A stretch of 64,000 nt of DNA, taken from NCBI RefSeq assembly GCF_008831235.1, contig NZ_WBKF01000001.1, forward strand, positions 620,001-684,000, read 5' to 3'. The translations under genes and the position numbers were made by a program. The notes beneath the pieces were generated by a model, which was given only the letters and a program-made list of their open reading frames with translations, made no database searches and was not told where the DNA came from. The DNA is from Pseudoclavibacter sp. CFCC 11306 (GTDB lineage: Bacteria; Actinomycetota; Actinomycetes; Actinomycetales; Microbacteriaceae). Positions 54,919 to 63,625 of the stretch are shown here, piece after piece. The stretch's first letter is position 1. Every line of letters begins with the position of its first letter.

Positions 54919-55113
54919 TCAGTCGCGCAGCTCTTCTTTCGCGTCATTGCGCGCCTCGACCGACTCTTTCTCAGCCTCTGCCTTCTTGACGTTGGCCTCG
55001 GCCTTGACTTCGTCGGCCTTGTCCTTGATGCGATCGACGCCCTCGTGCACGGCGTCTCCGACCTTCTCGGCGCCGGCCTTCAGCGTCTCTTTGGCGTCTT
55101 CGAACACTCCCAT
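54919..55113 (-). CDS. Small charged helical stress protein (CsbD/YtxH-like)
   Basis: A 64-residue, almost entirely helical and highly charged protein (MGVFEDAKETLKAGAEKVGD, DRIKDKADEVKAEANVKKAE). It resembles CsbD-like or LEA-like stress proteins in composition, without a diagnostic motif. The ATG follows AGAGGAGAG. It lies back-to-back with dps, in keeping with a stress locus, and ends at its own terminator. Confidence 0.65.
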   Translation of the reverse strand: MGVFEDAKETLKAGAEKVGDAVHEGVDRIKDKADEVKAEANVKKAEAEKESVEARNDAKEELRD

Positions 55114-55257
55114 GAGTCTCTCCTCTGCGTCCTGAGATACAGCTTCTGACGCACCTCACGATACTCATCTCTTACTGGGAAAGATAGCGAGAACGTCGTA
55201 TTTCTTCATGGGCGAACGCCCTATTCCCATGAGTCGCTTAGCCAAGGCTCAACTGCA

Positions 55258-55286
55258 TTGACGCTGCCGATTGAGGTGCCTAGTGT
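55258..55286 (+). promoter_or_regulatory. Promoter of dps
   Basis: TTGACG (55258-55263) and TAGTGT (55281-55286) are separated by exactly 17 bp, about 33 bp before the dps ATG. A ribosome site AAAGGAG lies between. Confidence 0.65.
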
Positions 55287-55318
55287 GATGTTCAAGAGTT
55301 CGAAAGGAGCCCTCAGAT

Positions 55319-55810
55319 ATGACTACATCAACCGTTGCACCCGTTCAGACCTCAGTAACCCCCGACACCGTTTCCGGCGTCGCCCAGTTCCTTCAGCCGG
55401 TCGTCGTCGAGCTGACCGCGCTCAGCGTCAATGCGAAGCAGCTGCACTGGCATGTGCGTGGCGCGAACTTCGGTCCGATCCACGAGCTGCTCGACGACCT
55501 CGTCGCTCATGCTCGCGACTGGGCTGATCTTGCCGCCGAGCGCGTCGTCGCTCTCGGCCTTCCGGTCGACGGCCGTCTGCAGACCGTCTCGGAGCAGACC
55601 ACGTCGCCGGTGCTCGCCGACGGCTTCCAGCAGTCGCCCGACACCATTGCCGCCGCGATCGCCAACATCGATGCGGCTCTCAAGGTCGTTCACACTGCAG
55701 TCGTCGAGCTTGACGGCATCGATCTGTCGAGCCAGGACGTCGCGATCGAGATCGAGCGTGGGCTCGACAAGGATCGCTGGTTCTTCTTCGCGCACATCGC
55801 TGAGGCGTAG
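55319..55810 (+). CDS. dps: Dps-family ferritin-like protein
   Basis: Dps forms a dodecameric iron-storing shell that protects DNA from oxidants. The 163 residues carry the inter-subunit ferroxidase motif in AKQLHWHVRGANFGPIHELL and the ADLAAERVVALGLPVDG helix. The C-terminus (ERGLDKDRWFFFAHI) is typical and there is no long lysine-rich DNA-binding tail. It stands alone with its own promoter and terminator. Confidence 0.93.
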   Translation: MTTSTVAPVQTSVTPDTVSGVAQFLQPVVVELTALSVNAKQLHWHVRGANFGPIHELLDDLVAHARDWADLAAERVVALGLPVDGRLQTVSEQTTSPVLADGFQQSPDTIAAAIANIDAALKVVHTAVVELDGIDLSSQDVAIEIERGLDKDRWFFFAHIAEA

Positions 55811-55841
55811 TCCGGTCTTCTGAGTCACCCCCACGAACGGA

Positions 55842-55871
55842 AAGGGGCAGAGCCTTCGGGTTCTGCCCCTT
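55842..55871 (+). terminator. dps terminator with TTCG loop
   Basis: A 13-bp stem with one G-U pair (arm AAGGGGCAGAGCC) is capped by a TTCG tetraloop and followed by CTTTCG. It starts 32 bp after the dps stop. Confidence 0.85.
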
Positions 55872-55961
55872 CTTTCGTGCCTGCTGACGGTTGGGTGCCA
55901 TCGGGCCGTCGGACATACCCACCCCGCACTTCAGGCTGTGGAACGGACCCGCCCCTCAGAT

Positions 55962-56155
55962 CGAGACATGGCAAATGACGCCTCAGCACATCGAGACATG
56001 GAAAGTTCCATGTCTGGAAGTAGTTCGACGACAAATACCATGTCTGGATCCCACCCAGAGCTAATTAGGATGGCTGAAATCAGTTCGACGACAAATGGCA
56101 TGGCTGGATACCGTGCAGAGTTACAGCGCAGGGGCAAATGGTATGCCTGGATGCC
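55962..56155. repeat. Cluster of degenerate CATGTCTGGAT repeats in both orientations
   Basis: Six copies of a ~16-bp core like AAATACCATGTCTGGAT occur between dps and rpiB. Two are inverted (55962-55976, 55992-56003) and four forward (56003-56018, 56033-56049, 56093-56110, 56136-56155). Copies 4 and 5 lie in longer direct repeats beginning AGTTCGACGACAAAT (56022 and 56082), and a 22-bp near-palindrome lies at 55994-56015. Open frames here are repeat translations and are not called as genes. Confidence 0.75.
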
Positions 56156-56170
56156 GCGCAGAGATGCAGC

Positions 56171-56647
56171 TCAGCTGCGCTGCGCCTCGTAGTCCGCGAT
56201 CTGGCGGATGCGCCGCACATGACGTTCGTCACCGCTGAACGGCTCCTGCACGAACCATTCGACCAGCTGCGTCGCCTCGTCGGCGGTGTGCTGCCGAGCT
56301 CCGACCGCCACGACATTCGCGTCATTGTGCTGCCGTGCGAGCTTGGCCGTCGCCTCGCTCCAGGCCAGCGCTGCGCGAATGCCGGTCACTTTGTTGGCGG
56401 CGATCTGTTCGCCGTTGCCTGAACCGCCGATCACGATGCCCAGCGCGAACCGGCCCTCTGCGGTGTCGGCTGCAACCGCTTCAGCCGCCGCGATGCAGAA
56501 CGCTGGGTAGTCGTCGACCGGGTCATAGCTCTGCGGCCCGTGGTCGTGCACTTCGTACCCGAGCCCGCTGAAGTGCTCGATGAAGTGGTGACTCAGATCG
56601 AGCCCGGCGTGGTCGGTGGCGATGTGCAGAATCGGCAGCTGTGTCAT
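56171..56647 (-). CDS. rpiB: Ribose-5-phosphate isomerase B
   Basis: RpiB interconverts ribose-5-phosphate and ribulose-5-phosphate in the pentose-phosphate pathway. LHIATDHAGLDL at the N-terminus and IGGSGNGEQIAANKV in the centre are diagnostic. The NGEQ loop is the variant seen in actinobacterial enzymes that use Glu rather than Cys as base. It has 158 residues and is divergent from pepN. Confidence 0.94.
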   Translation of the reverse strand: MTQLPILHIATDHAGLDLSHHFIEHFSGLGYEVHDHGPQSYDPVDDYPAFCIAAAEAVAADTAEGRFALGIVIGGSGNGEQIAANKVTGIRAALAWSEATAKLARQHNDANVVAVGARQHTADEATQLVEWFVQEPFSGDERHVRRIRQIADYEAQRS

Positions 56648-56792
56648 ACCCCCAATCGTAGTGAGTGCGTCGACCGCTCAGGCGCACACGCACCCGCACT
56701 CGCCCGTGGCGAACAGCGCCGTGACACACAGAGTTCGCTCATCCCCTGCGCCTAGACTGATGGCAGATGTCGATTCTCAGGATGGAGAGAAA

Positions 56793-59375
56793 ATGCCCGG
56801 ATTGAATCTCACCCGCGTCGAAGCCCAGGAACGTGCCGCACTGCTCGAGGTCGGCAGCTATGAGGTGACGCTCGACCTCTCCGGAGCGTCCGAGACCACG
56901 TTCCGCAGCACGACGCGAGTCGTCTTCGACGCCGCGGCGGGAGCATCCACATTCATCGATGCGGTCACCGACCAGGTGCACTCGATCACCCTGAACGGCG
57001 CCGACCTCGCACCAGAGGTCGTGAGCGACGGTCTGCGCATCGAGCTGCCCGACCTGAACGAGCACAACGAACTCGTCATCGACGCCGACATGAGGTATTC
57101 GATCACCGGCGAGGGACTGCACCGGTTCGTCGACCCAGTCGATCAAGAGGTCTACCTCTATACCCAGTTCGAGGTGCCCGACGCACGCCGCATGTTCCCG
57201 GTGTTCGAGCAGCCCGATCTGAAAGCGTCGTTCACGTTCACCGTGACGGCTCCGGCGCACTGGACGGTCGTGTCGAACACGCCGGTCGCATCCTGCGTCG
57301 ATGCGGCGGATGCTGCTTCGGGCCCGGCGAAGACGTGGCGGTTCGACCCCACCCAGCGCATTTCGAGCTATATCACTGCGATCATCGCCGGGCCGTACCA
57401 TCACGAGCACTCGTCACTGATCAGCTCGGACGGTCGCACGATTCCGCTCGGCGTCTACACGCGAACCTCGCTGGCCGAGCACCTCGACGCCGACTACATC
57501 TTCGAGAAGACCCGCGAGGGCTTCGACTTCTTCGAGCATCTCTGGAACGTGCCGTACCCCTTCGAGAAGTACGATCAGCTCTTCGTGCCCGAGTTCAACG
57601 CCGGCGCCATGGAGAACGCGGGCGCGGTGACCTTCACCGAGGCGTATGTGTTCCGCTCCAACGTGCCCGACGCCATGCGTGAGCGCCGCGTCGTGACGAT
57701 CATTCACGAGCTGGCGCACATGTGGTTCGGCGATCTGGTGACGATGCGCTGGTGGAACGACCTGTGGCTCAATGAGTCGTTCGCCGAGTACACCTCGACG
57801 CTGGCCGTCGCCGAGGCGACGGAGTGGCACGACGCCTGGGCGACCTTCGCTTCGACCGAGAAGGCGTGGGCATACCGCCAGGACCAGCTGCCCTCGACGC
57901 ACCCGATTCTCGCCGCGATTCGCGACATCGAAGACGTACAGGTCAACTTCGACGGCATCACCTATGCCAAGGGCGCATCCGTGCTGAAGCAGCTGGTCGC
58001 CTACGTGGGCCGCCGTGAGTTCTTCACCGGCATTCATCAGTACCTGACGAAGCACGCGCACAGCAACACCGAGCTGCAGGATCTCTTCGTCGAGCTCGAG
58101 GCCACCAGCGGCCGCGATCTGCACAACTGGTCGAAAAAGTGGCTCGAGACCGCCGGCGTGAACATGCTGCGCAGCGTCGTCGAGACCGATGCGACGGGCG
58201 TCATCACCGCGTACCGCATCGAGCAGACCGCGCCGGAGTCGCATCCCACACTGCGCCCGCATCGTCTCGGCATCGGGCTGTACGAGCTCACCGGCTCAGG
58301 GCTCACCCGGGTCGATCGCATCGAGACCGACATCGACGGCGCCAGCACAGAGGTGGCCGCACTGGTCGGCAAGCGCATGCCCGACCTGCTGCTGCTCAAC
58401 GACGACGACCTCACCTATGCCAAGGTGCGCCTCGACGATCGCTCGCAGCACACCGCACTCGAGCACCTCAAAGATCTGCACGACCCAACCGCCCGCGCGA
58501 TCGTCTGGAGCGCACTCTGGGACGCCACCCGCGACACCGAGTTCGCCGCACGCGAGTTCGCTCAGACCGTGCTGGGCAACGTCAGTGCAGAAGACCAGTC
58601 GACGACGCTGCGCACCGTGCTCGGTCAGCTGGTCACCGTGACCGGATCGTACGCCGCTCCCGACAGCCGTGCCGAGGCTCGTGAGGCCGCCGCGAACGCC
58701 GTCTGGCAGCTCGCGCAGAACGCCGAGGCCGGCAGCGACCAGCAGTTCCAGTTCGTGCGCAGCTTTGCCGCACTCGCGGTCGACGCCGAGCACTTCGACG
58801 TGCTCGAGGCACTGCGTGGCGGCAACCTCGTGCTGCCCGGGCTGACGATCGACACCGATCTCGACTGGGAGCTGCTCATCGCTCTCGTCGCCGCAGGGCG
58901 TGCTGGCGACCCTGAGATCGACGTCGCACTCGAAAAGGATCACACCGCGACCGGCCTGCTCTCTGCCGCGCGGGCTCGGGCGGCCATCCCCGACGCCGAT
59001 CACAAGCTGCAGACCGCGCACCGCATTCACACCGACGAGTCGCTCACCAACCTGACCGTGCGCAACATGGGCTACGGGCTGCAGCGCGCACTCGACACCC
59101 GTCTGCTCGACGGCCTGGTCGACGAGCACTTCGCCCATCTGCTCAGTGTCTGGAACGAGCGGTCGTATCACATGGCCGACCAGATCTTCGAGGCGACGTT
59201 CCCCGGCGCTCTGGCCGACGAGCGTCTGCAGCAGGCGGCCGTGACCTGGCTGGGCGATCATGAGGATGCGCCGCAGGCGTTGCGTCGAATCGTGATCGAG
59301 AACCTGGACGGAGTCGAGCGCGCTCTGAAAGTGCAGCGCCGTGACGCCGAGGCGGGTGCAGAGGGCGCGGCATGA
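56793..59375 (+). CDS. pepN: Aminopeptidase N (M1 zinc metallopeptidase)
   Basis: An 860-residue cytoplasmic aminopeptidase. The substrate-anchoring motif is AGAMENAGAVTF and the zinc site is HELAHMWFGDLVTMRWWND with the second Glu in LWLNESFAEY. A C-terminal ERAP1-like helical domain follows. Start is the ATG at 56793 after GGAG; the frame is open upstream but not conserved in style. Its stop overlaps the mscS start by 4 bp. Confidence 0.95.
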   Translation: MPGLNLTRVEAQERAALLEVGSYEVTLDLSGASETTFRSTTRVVFDAAAGASTFIDAVTDQVHSITLNGADLAPEVVSDGLRIELPDLNEHNELVIDADMRYSITGEGLHRFVDPVDQEVYLYTQFEVPDARRMFPVFEQPDLKASFTFTVTAPAHWTVVSNTPVASCVDAADAASGPAKTWRFDPTQRISSYITAIIAGPYHHEHSSLISSDGRTIPLGVYTRTSLAEHLDADYIFEKTREGFDFFEHLWNVPYPFEKYDQLFVPEFNAGAMENAGAVTFTEAYVFRSNVPDAMRERRVVTIIHELAHMWFGDLVTMRWWNDLWLNESFAEYTSTLAVAEATEWHDAWATFASTEKAWAYRQDQLPSTHPILAAIRDIEDVQVNFDGITYAKGASVLKQLVAYVGRREFFTGIHQYLTKHAHSNTELQDLFVELEATSGRDLHNWSKKWLETAGVNMLRSVVETDATGVITAYRIEQTAPESHPTLRPHRLGIGLYELTGSGLTRVDRIETDIDGASTEVAALVGKRMPDLLLLNDDDLTYAKVRLDDRSQHTALEHLKDLHDPTARAIVWSALWDATRDTEFAAREFAQTVLGNVSAEDQSTTLRTVLGQLVTVTGSYAAPDSRAEAREAAANAVWQLAQNAEAGSDQQFQFVRSFAALAVDAEHFDVLEALRGGNLVLPGLTIDTDLDWELLIALVAAGRAGDPEIDVALEKDHTATGLLSAARARAAIPDADHKLQTAHRIHTDESLTNLTVRNMGYGLQRALDTRLLDGLVDEHFAHLLSVWNERSYHMADQIFEATFPGALADERLQQAAVTWLGDHEDAPQALRRIVIENLDGVERALKVQRRDAEAGAEGAA

Positions 59376-60625
59376 TCCTGGCCCAGATCGACACCCCGGC
59401 GTGGCTCGCGTCGATGTTCGCCTTCTTCGGCAAGTTCTTCAATGAGTGGAGCAAAGTCGGCAACATCCTGATGATCATCGTGGTCACCTTGGTGCTGCGC
59501 TGGGTGCTGCTGCTGATCACGAGACGCATCGTTCGCGGCATCGTGAGCGGTGTGAAGGGCAAAGAGGACATCACCAAGACGACCGACCTGCTCGTCTCGC
59601 CGCTGTCGAAGGCTCGCGTCGTGCAGCGCACGCGAACCATCGGGTCGGTCACCTCGAACGTCATCACCTGGACGCTCGTCGTGATCGCCCTGATCTCGGT
59701 GCTCGGCGAGCTTGGGTTCAACACCGGTGCGCTGGTCACCAGCGCCGGCATTCTCGGCGTCGCCGTCTCATTCGGCGCGCAGAGTCTGGTCAAAGACTTT
59801 CTGACCGGCATATTCATGGTGTTCGAAGACCAGCTGGGCGTCGGCGACGTCGTCGACCTCGGCACGGTGAGCGGCACGGTCGAGGCGGTCGGGCTGCGCG
59901 TCACGAGCGTGCGCGCCGCCGACGGCACGCTCTGGTACGTGCGCAACGGTGAGATTCTCAAAGTCGGCAACCAGTCGCAGGGCTGGGGTCGCGCCATCGT
60001 GCAGGTCGACCTGCCTACCGACTCTGATTTCGAGGCCGTGCAGGAACTCATGCTCACCGCCAGCCGCGAGATGATCAAAGAGCGCTACTGGCTGCGCAAA
60101 ATCGAGGGCAAGCCAGAGCTTTGGGGCATCACCGCGCTTGCCGGCGACACCATGGTCGTGAAACTGGCGATCAAGACGCGCCCCAGTCAGCAGGACGACG
60201 TCGCTCGCGAACTGCGCCTGCGCATCCTGCGGCTGTTCAATCAGTACGACGTGCACACCGCCACCACATCGACGCTGCGAGCCACCATCGAGTCGGACAA
60301 CCCCCGCGTCAAGGGGCGTACGATCGCCGACCCGCTGCTCACCGGGCGTGGCGAGCAGGAGGCCCCGGTGCACGCGACCACTGCCGAGATCGACGCGGCG
60401 ACGCGCGGCGTGCCCGACACTCCGGCCGAGAGGCGCAAGGCGAAGGCTCGTCTGCGCAAACACCGCAAGGCGGCGGCACAGCGCGCAGAGCACGAGCAGC
60501 CGGCGCGACCGCAGCATCCGCAGCAGCACGAGGTTCACCCTGAGGCACGGCAGCACCCGGACAACGACTGGCAGCCGCCTCGCCGTGAGCATACCTCCGA
60601 CGAGAAAGGCCCCGAACGTGGCTGA
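59372..60625 (+). CDS. Small-conductance mechanosensitive channel (MscS family)
   Basis: A 417-residue channel with three N-terminal helices (ILMIIVVTLVLRWVLLLI; VITWTLVVIALISVLGEL; ALVTSAGILGVAVSFGAQ). The third continues into the pore-lining region LVKDFLTGIFMVFEDQ and the beta domain VGDVVDLGTVSGTVEAVGLR. The last ~110 residues are a hydrophilic Arg/His/Pro-rich extension beyond the usual ~280-residue core. It sits between pepN (4-bp overlap) and the globin gene (8-bp overlap). Confidence 0.92.
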   Translation: MILAQIDTPAWLASMFAFFGKFFNEWSKVGNILMIIVVTLVLRWVLLLITRRIVRGIVSGVKGKEDITKTTDLLVSPLSKARVVQRTRTIGSVTSNVITWTLVVIALISVLGELGFNTGALVTSAGILGVAVSFGAQSLVKDFLTGIFMVFEDQLGVGDVVDLGTVSGTVEAVGLRVTSVRAADGTLWYVRNGEILKVGNQSQGWGRAIVQVDLPTDSDFEAVQELMLTASREMIKERYWLRKIEGKPELWGITALAGDTMVVKLAIKTRPSQQDDVARELRLRILRLFNQYDVHTATTSTLRATIESDNPRVKGRTIADPLLTGRGEQEAPVHATTAEIDAATRGVPDTPAERRKAKARLRKHRKAAAQRAEHEQPARPQHPQQHEVHPEARQHPDNDWQPPRREHTSDEKGPERG

Positions 60626-60998
60626 GACGGTCTTCGACGAAGTGGGCGGGCAGGAGTTCTTCGAGCGCCTCGCTCACGCCTTCTATGTGCACATTCGCGA
60701 AGACGAAGTGCTCGCGCCGATGTATCCGGCCGATGACTTTGCTGGGGCTGAGCGCCGCTTGGCCCTCTTTCTGACGCAGTACTGGGGCGGGCCCACGACC
60801 TACAGCCAAGAGCGTGGTCACCCCCGCCTGCGCATGCGGCATATGCCGTTCAAGGTGAATCCGGATGCTCGAGATCGCTGGAAGCGCTGCATGGCGGCCG
60901 CGCTGGACGAGGTTGCGCCCTCCCCCGCCGCACGCACGATGCTGTGGGACTACTTCGACCGCGCGGCGCAGGCGATGGTGAACACCTTCGAAGAGTGA
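60618..60998 (+). CDS. glbO: Truncated haemoglobin, group II (GlbO-like)
   Basis: A 126-residue 2-over-2 globin that binds O2/NO. Family features are the N-terminal FDEVGGQEFFERLAHAFY, the WGGPTTYSQERG segment, the proximal His in LRMRHMPFKV and Trp in RDRWKRCM. I choose the GTG at 60618, 8 nt after AAAGG. The longer open frame upstream is antisense-style noise inside mscS. It ends the pepN-mscS-globin operon; oxidative or osmotic stress is a plausible theme. Confidence 0.9.
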   Translation: MAETVFDEVGGQEFFERLAHAFYVHIREDEVLAPMYPADDFAGAERRLALFLTQYWGGPTTYSQERGHPRLRMRHMPFKVNPDARDRWKRCMAAALDEVAPSPAARTMLWDYFDRAAQAMVNTFEE

Positions 60999-61030
60999 CC
61001 CCGCCCGGCCGAGGTGCTGGCCTTCGTCGG

Positions 61031-61846
61031 TCAGAGCCGGCTGGGCAGGCGCACGATGGCGTCGCCGAACGGTGCCGCGGCTCGCTGCCACATGCCGTTG
61101 TGGAAGAGGCGCACGATGTCAGTCTGCTCCTGCTGCGACGGCAGAAAGCCGAACGCGTCGAGCGTGAACGCGAGGCCAGAGGTCAGCCCGGCCAAAGCAT
61201 CCGCAGAACGGCCCCAGACGCGCCCACGCAGCTCGTGCACGGCCAGCTCGCCGGCCAGCTCGGGCACGCCCTGCGCGATCTCGTCGATGCCGGCGCGAGC
61301 CACCTCACGCACCTGCTCGACCGACACCTCGGCGACGCGCTGCCAGCCAGATCGCGGCGGAGTCACCGCAGTCCACACCTCGTGCACTTCGACGGGCGGC
61401 GTGCGCAGCGTCGTGTCACCCTCGCGATGCATGCGCACGAGACGGTCGCTCAGCGCCTGCGCGTGCACCACGTACTGCAGCCGGGCAGGCTTCGCCAGCG
61501 GCAGCACCTTGACCCCGAGCAGGGTCGGTGCGGCGTCGCTCAGGCCCGCGGCGAACAGCGGTGACGCGGTGGCGACCAAGGCGCGATCATGCGCCGAGAG
61601 CCAGACTGCGGCCCCGTCGTCGAGGCGACGCGCCCGCGCCACGAACTGCTCGAGGTCGGCTACGACATGCGCATCCAGCAGATGGAGGCGGTCTGGCGCG
61701 GGCGCGGCGCCGGGGCGCGAGAGCAGGCTCGAGATGTCGAAGGCCTCGTTTGCGTCTGTGCCGCCCATCGGGTCTGCCCCAGAGGATGAGCGAGGAGCTG
61801 AATCAGGAGCTGAGCCTGGTGATGAGTCACTGTCGCCGAATGCCAT
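61031..61846 (-). CDS. Conserved-style hypothetical protein
   Basis: A 271-residue soluble protein with a Ser/Pro/Asp-rich N-terminus (~1-50) and a mixed alpha/beta body (LHLLDAHVVADLEQFVARAR, LLGVKVLPLAKPARLQYVVH, LAFTLDAFGFLPSQQEQTD). No signal peptide, membrane helix or known motif. Codon use matches the neighbours, so it is probably a real core gene. It is convergent with the globin operon and divergent from tesB. Confidence 0.7.
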   Translation of the reverse strand: MAFGDSDSSPGSAPDSAPRSSSGADPMGGTDANEAFDISSLLSRPGAAPAPDRLHLLDAHVVADLEQFVARARRLDDGAAVWLSAHDRALVATASPLFAAGLSDAAPTLLGVKVLPLAKPARLQYVVHAQALSDRLVRMHREGDTTLRTPPVEVHEVWTAVTPPRSGWQRVAEVSVEQVREVARAGIDEIAQGVPELAGELAVHELRGRVWGRSADALAGLTSGLAFTLDAFGFLPSQQEQTDIVRLFHNGMWQRAAAPFGDAIVRLPSRL

Positions 61847-61903
61847 GCCGACAACATATACCAGCGACGGCTGCCGTGGTCAGAGCGGCTGTTCGGCCGT
61901 GCC

Positions 61904-61909
61904 TATAAT
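61904..61909 (+). promoter_or_regulatory. TATAAT -10 element upstream of tesB
   Basis: A perfect TATAAT 157 bp before the tesB ATG. No good -35 is visible at 16-18 bp. If used, the mRNA has a ~150-nt leader that starts with a strong hairpin (61926-61947). Confidence 0.4.
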
Positions 61910-62066
61910 CCGAGGGTGCGATGTTCGTCGCGAGCCAGCTCGCGACGGTGCGCTGCACGACGGGCCGTGCTGACGCATCCGCCGTCAGATCATGGCTGAA
62001 CGCGCTGCATGCTTTGCCCAGTCCTGCGGGCTCTGCCCTTCGTCCGCTGTCACAAAGGAGTCACCA

Positions 62067-63002
62067 ATGGCCGCTGACCGGTCTTACGCACTCGACAACA
62101 TCGCGCCTGTTCGGCACATCGAAGACGTGCTGCGCCTCGAAGAGGTGGCTGCCGCGCATCCTGGCGAGCAGGGCTTTCGCGGCCCCTCGCACTGGATGCC
62201 GACCGGGCGCGTGTTCGGCGGGCAGATTCTGTCGCAGGCGCTCACCGCAGCGAGTCGCACGGTGCCCGACGGCCGGTTTGTGCACTCGCTGCACGCCTAT
62301 TTTCTGCGCGGCGGCGACATCGAGCTTCCGGTCGACTTCTCGGTCGAGACACTGCGCGACGGGCGCTCGTTCAGTCAGCGACGCGTGCAGGCGTATCAGC
62401 ATGGGGAGCCGATTCTGTCGCTGATCACGTCGTTCCAGACGGTGGATGCGGGGCTGCAGCATGAGATTCGGCCGCCGGCCGGCATTCCCGGCCCGGACGA
62501 GCTGCCCACCACCGAAGAGACGCTGCGCGGTGCTCCCGAGGCGTTTCGACGCTACTTCACCGACTATCGTGCGTTCAAGATGCGCCACTACCCGTCGCCG
62601 ATCTATGTGAGCGTGCCGAAAGAGGATGAGGACATTCCCTTCCAGGCGGTCTGGATCAAGACGCGGGAGGCATTGGGCGACGACCCTGCGCTGCACGCTG
62701 CGGCTCTGGCATATGCGAGCGACTACACGACCTTTGAGCCGATTCTGCGGCGGCACGGGATTCCGTGGGCGTACCCGGGGCTGAACACGGCGAGCCTCGA
62801 CCACGCGATGTGGTTTCACCGGCAGGCACGAGCAGACGAATGGGTGCTCTACGTGCAGGAGTCGCCGACCGCCCAGGGCGGCCGCGGTCTCACTGAGGGA
62901 CGCATGTTCACGCAGGGCGGCGATCTGATCGCAACTGTGGCTCAGGAAGGCCTGGTGCGGCTGCCGCAGTTCAAGCCCGAGAACCTCAAGAAGGCCGAGT
63001 AG
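62067..63002 (+). CDS. tesB: Acyl-CoA thioesterase II
   Basis: TesB hydrolyses medium- and long-chain acyl-CoA to fatty acid and CoA. The double hot-dog fold shows GPSHWMPTGRVFGGQILSQA, VHSLHAYFLRGGD and, in the second half, LDHAMWFHRQARADEWVLY with the catalytic Asp, plus GRMFTQGGDLIATVAQEGLV. It has 311 residues. The ATG at 62067 follows AAAGGAG by 6 nt. Confidence 0.95.
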   Translation: MAADRSYALDNIAPVRHIEDVLRLEEVAAAHPGEQGFRGPSHWMPTGRVFGGQILSQALTAASRTVPDGRFVHSLHAYFLRGGDIELPVDFSVETLRDGRSFSQRRVQAYQHGEPILSLITSFQTVDAGLQHEIRPPAGIPGPDELPTTEETLRGAPEAFRRYFTDYRAFKMRHYPSPIYVSVPKEDEDIPFQAVWIKTREALGDDPALHAAALAYASDYTTFEPILRRHGIPWAYPGLNTASLDHAMWFHRQARADEWVLYVQESPTAQGGRGLTEGRMFTQGGDLIATVAQEGLVRLPQFKPENLKKAE

Positions 63003-63070
63003 CGCGGAGTGACGCCGACGAGGGCCGAGTAGGCGGGGTTCTGGCACTCGTTCACCGACCCAGGTCTGCG

Positions 63071-63118
63071 CTCACTAACCAACCGACTTCTGCTCTCACT
63101 AACCAACCGACTTCTGCT
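63071..63118. repeat. Two identical 24-bp tandem units
   Basis: Two exact copies starting CTCACTAACCAACCGAC (63071-63094 and 63095-63118), preceded by a degraded third copy around 63051-63070. Confidence 0.9.
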
Positions 63119-63124
63119 CCCGCT

Positions 63125-63425
63125 GAGTGTGCAGAACTTGTCCCACTCTCGACAACCAAGGCCACCCGCCCGTCACCGAGAGTGCAGAACCTGCCGCACC
63201 CTCACCGAGAGTGCAGAACCCGCCACACCTTCCACCGAGAGTACAGAACCTGCGACCTCGCGCAACTGATACCCACACCTTCTACACACTCGACAACCAG
63301 GACCGCCCTGCCCGTCACCGAGAGCACAGAACCTGAGACCTCGCGCCGCCGATCCCCACACCTTCTACACACTCGACAACCAGAACCACCCTGCCCGTCA
63401 CCGAAAGTGCAGAACGTGCCACGCC
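63125..63425. repeat. Nested array of CACCGAGAGTGCAGAACCTG repeats
   Basis: Six copies of the core are seen: a partial one at 63125 (GAGTGTGCAGAACTTG), then 63174, 63203, 63233, 63315 and 63399. Copies 4 and 5 head two ~82-84-bp units that share a tail with CACACCTTCTACACACTCG and ACAACCAG. Copies 2 and 3 are short 29-30-bp units without that tail. Confidence 0.9.
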
Positions 63426-63438
63426 TGACGGCAAGAAG

Positions 63439-63485
63439 AAAGGGCCCTGTTCCGAGATCTCATAAGATCTGGAACAGGACCCTTT
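63439..63485. terminator. Bidirectional terminator between tesB side and ettA
   Basis: A long interrupted stem (one bulge, one mismatch or G-U) with a CATA loop and AAA/TTT ends. It should end transcripts from both the plus strand and the minus-strand ettA. Confidence 0.75.
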
Positions 63486-63625
63486 CGAACACCCTGCTCA
63501 GCGGCTGTATACGAGTTGACCGAACGCACAGCTCAGCCGGCGTGCAAGAAGGCCAATGCCCGGCTCTGCTTGGGTTCGGGCCGACCGAACGCACGGCTGT
63601 GTCAGCGCGCAGGCGACTGGACGAA

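Larger units (their letters stand above)
63003..63625. other. Long intergenic region between tesB and ettA filled with repeats
   Basis: 622 bp without a credible gene. It holds two 24-bp tandem units (63071-63118), a nested 29-84-bp repeat array (63125-63425), a bidirectional terminator (63439-63485), and two loose copies of GACCGAACGCAC near 63519 and 63582. Confidence 0.7.

Noticed and set aside
55938-56192. 84-codon plus-strand and 68-codon minus-strand frames between dps and rpiB
   Set aside because: Both are translations of the degenerate repeats and have no ribosome site.
63071-63425. CRISPR array
   Set aside because: Unit lengths vary from 24 to 84 bp, the repeats are degenerate, the intervening sequence is shared between units, and no cas gene is present.
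63519-63595. Two copies of GACCGAACGCAC as part of the repeat array
   Set aside because: Flanking sequence is not shared beyond a few bases and the core differs from the array; may be chance.
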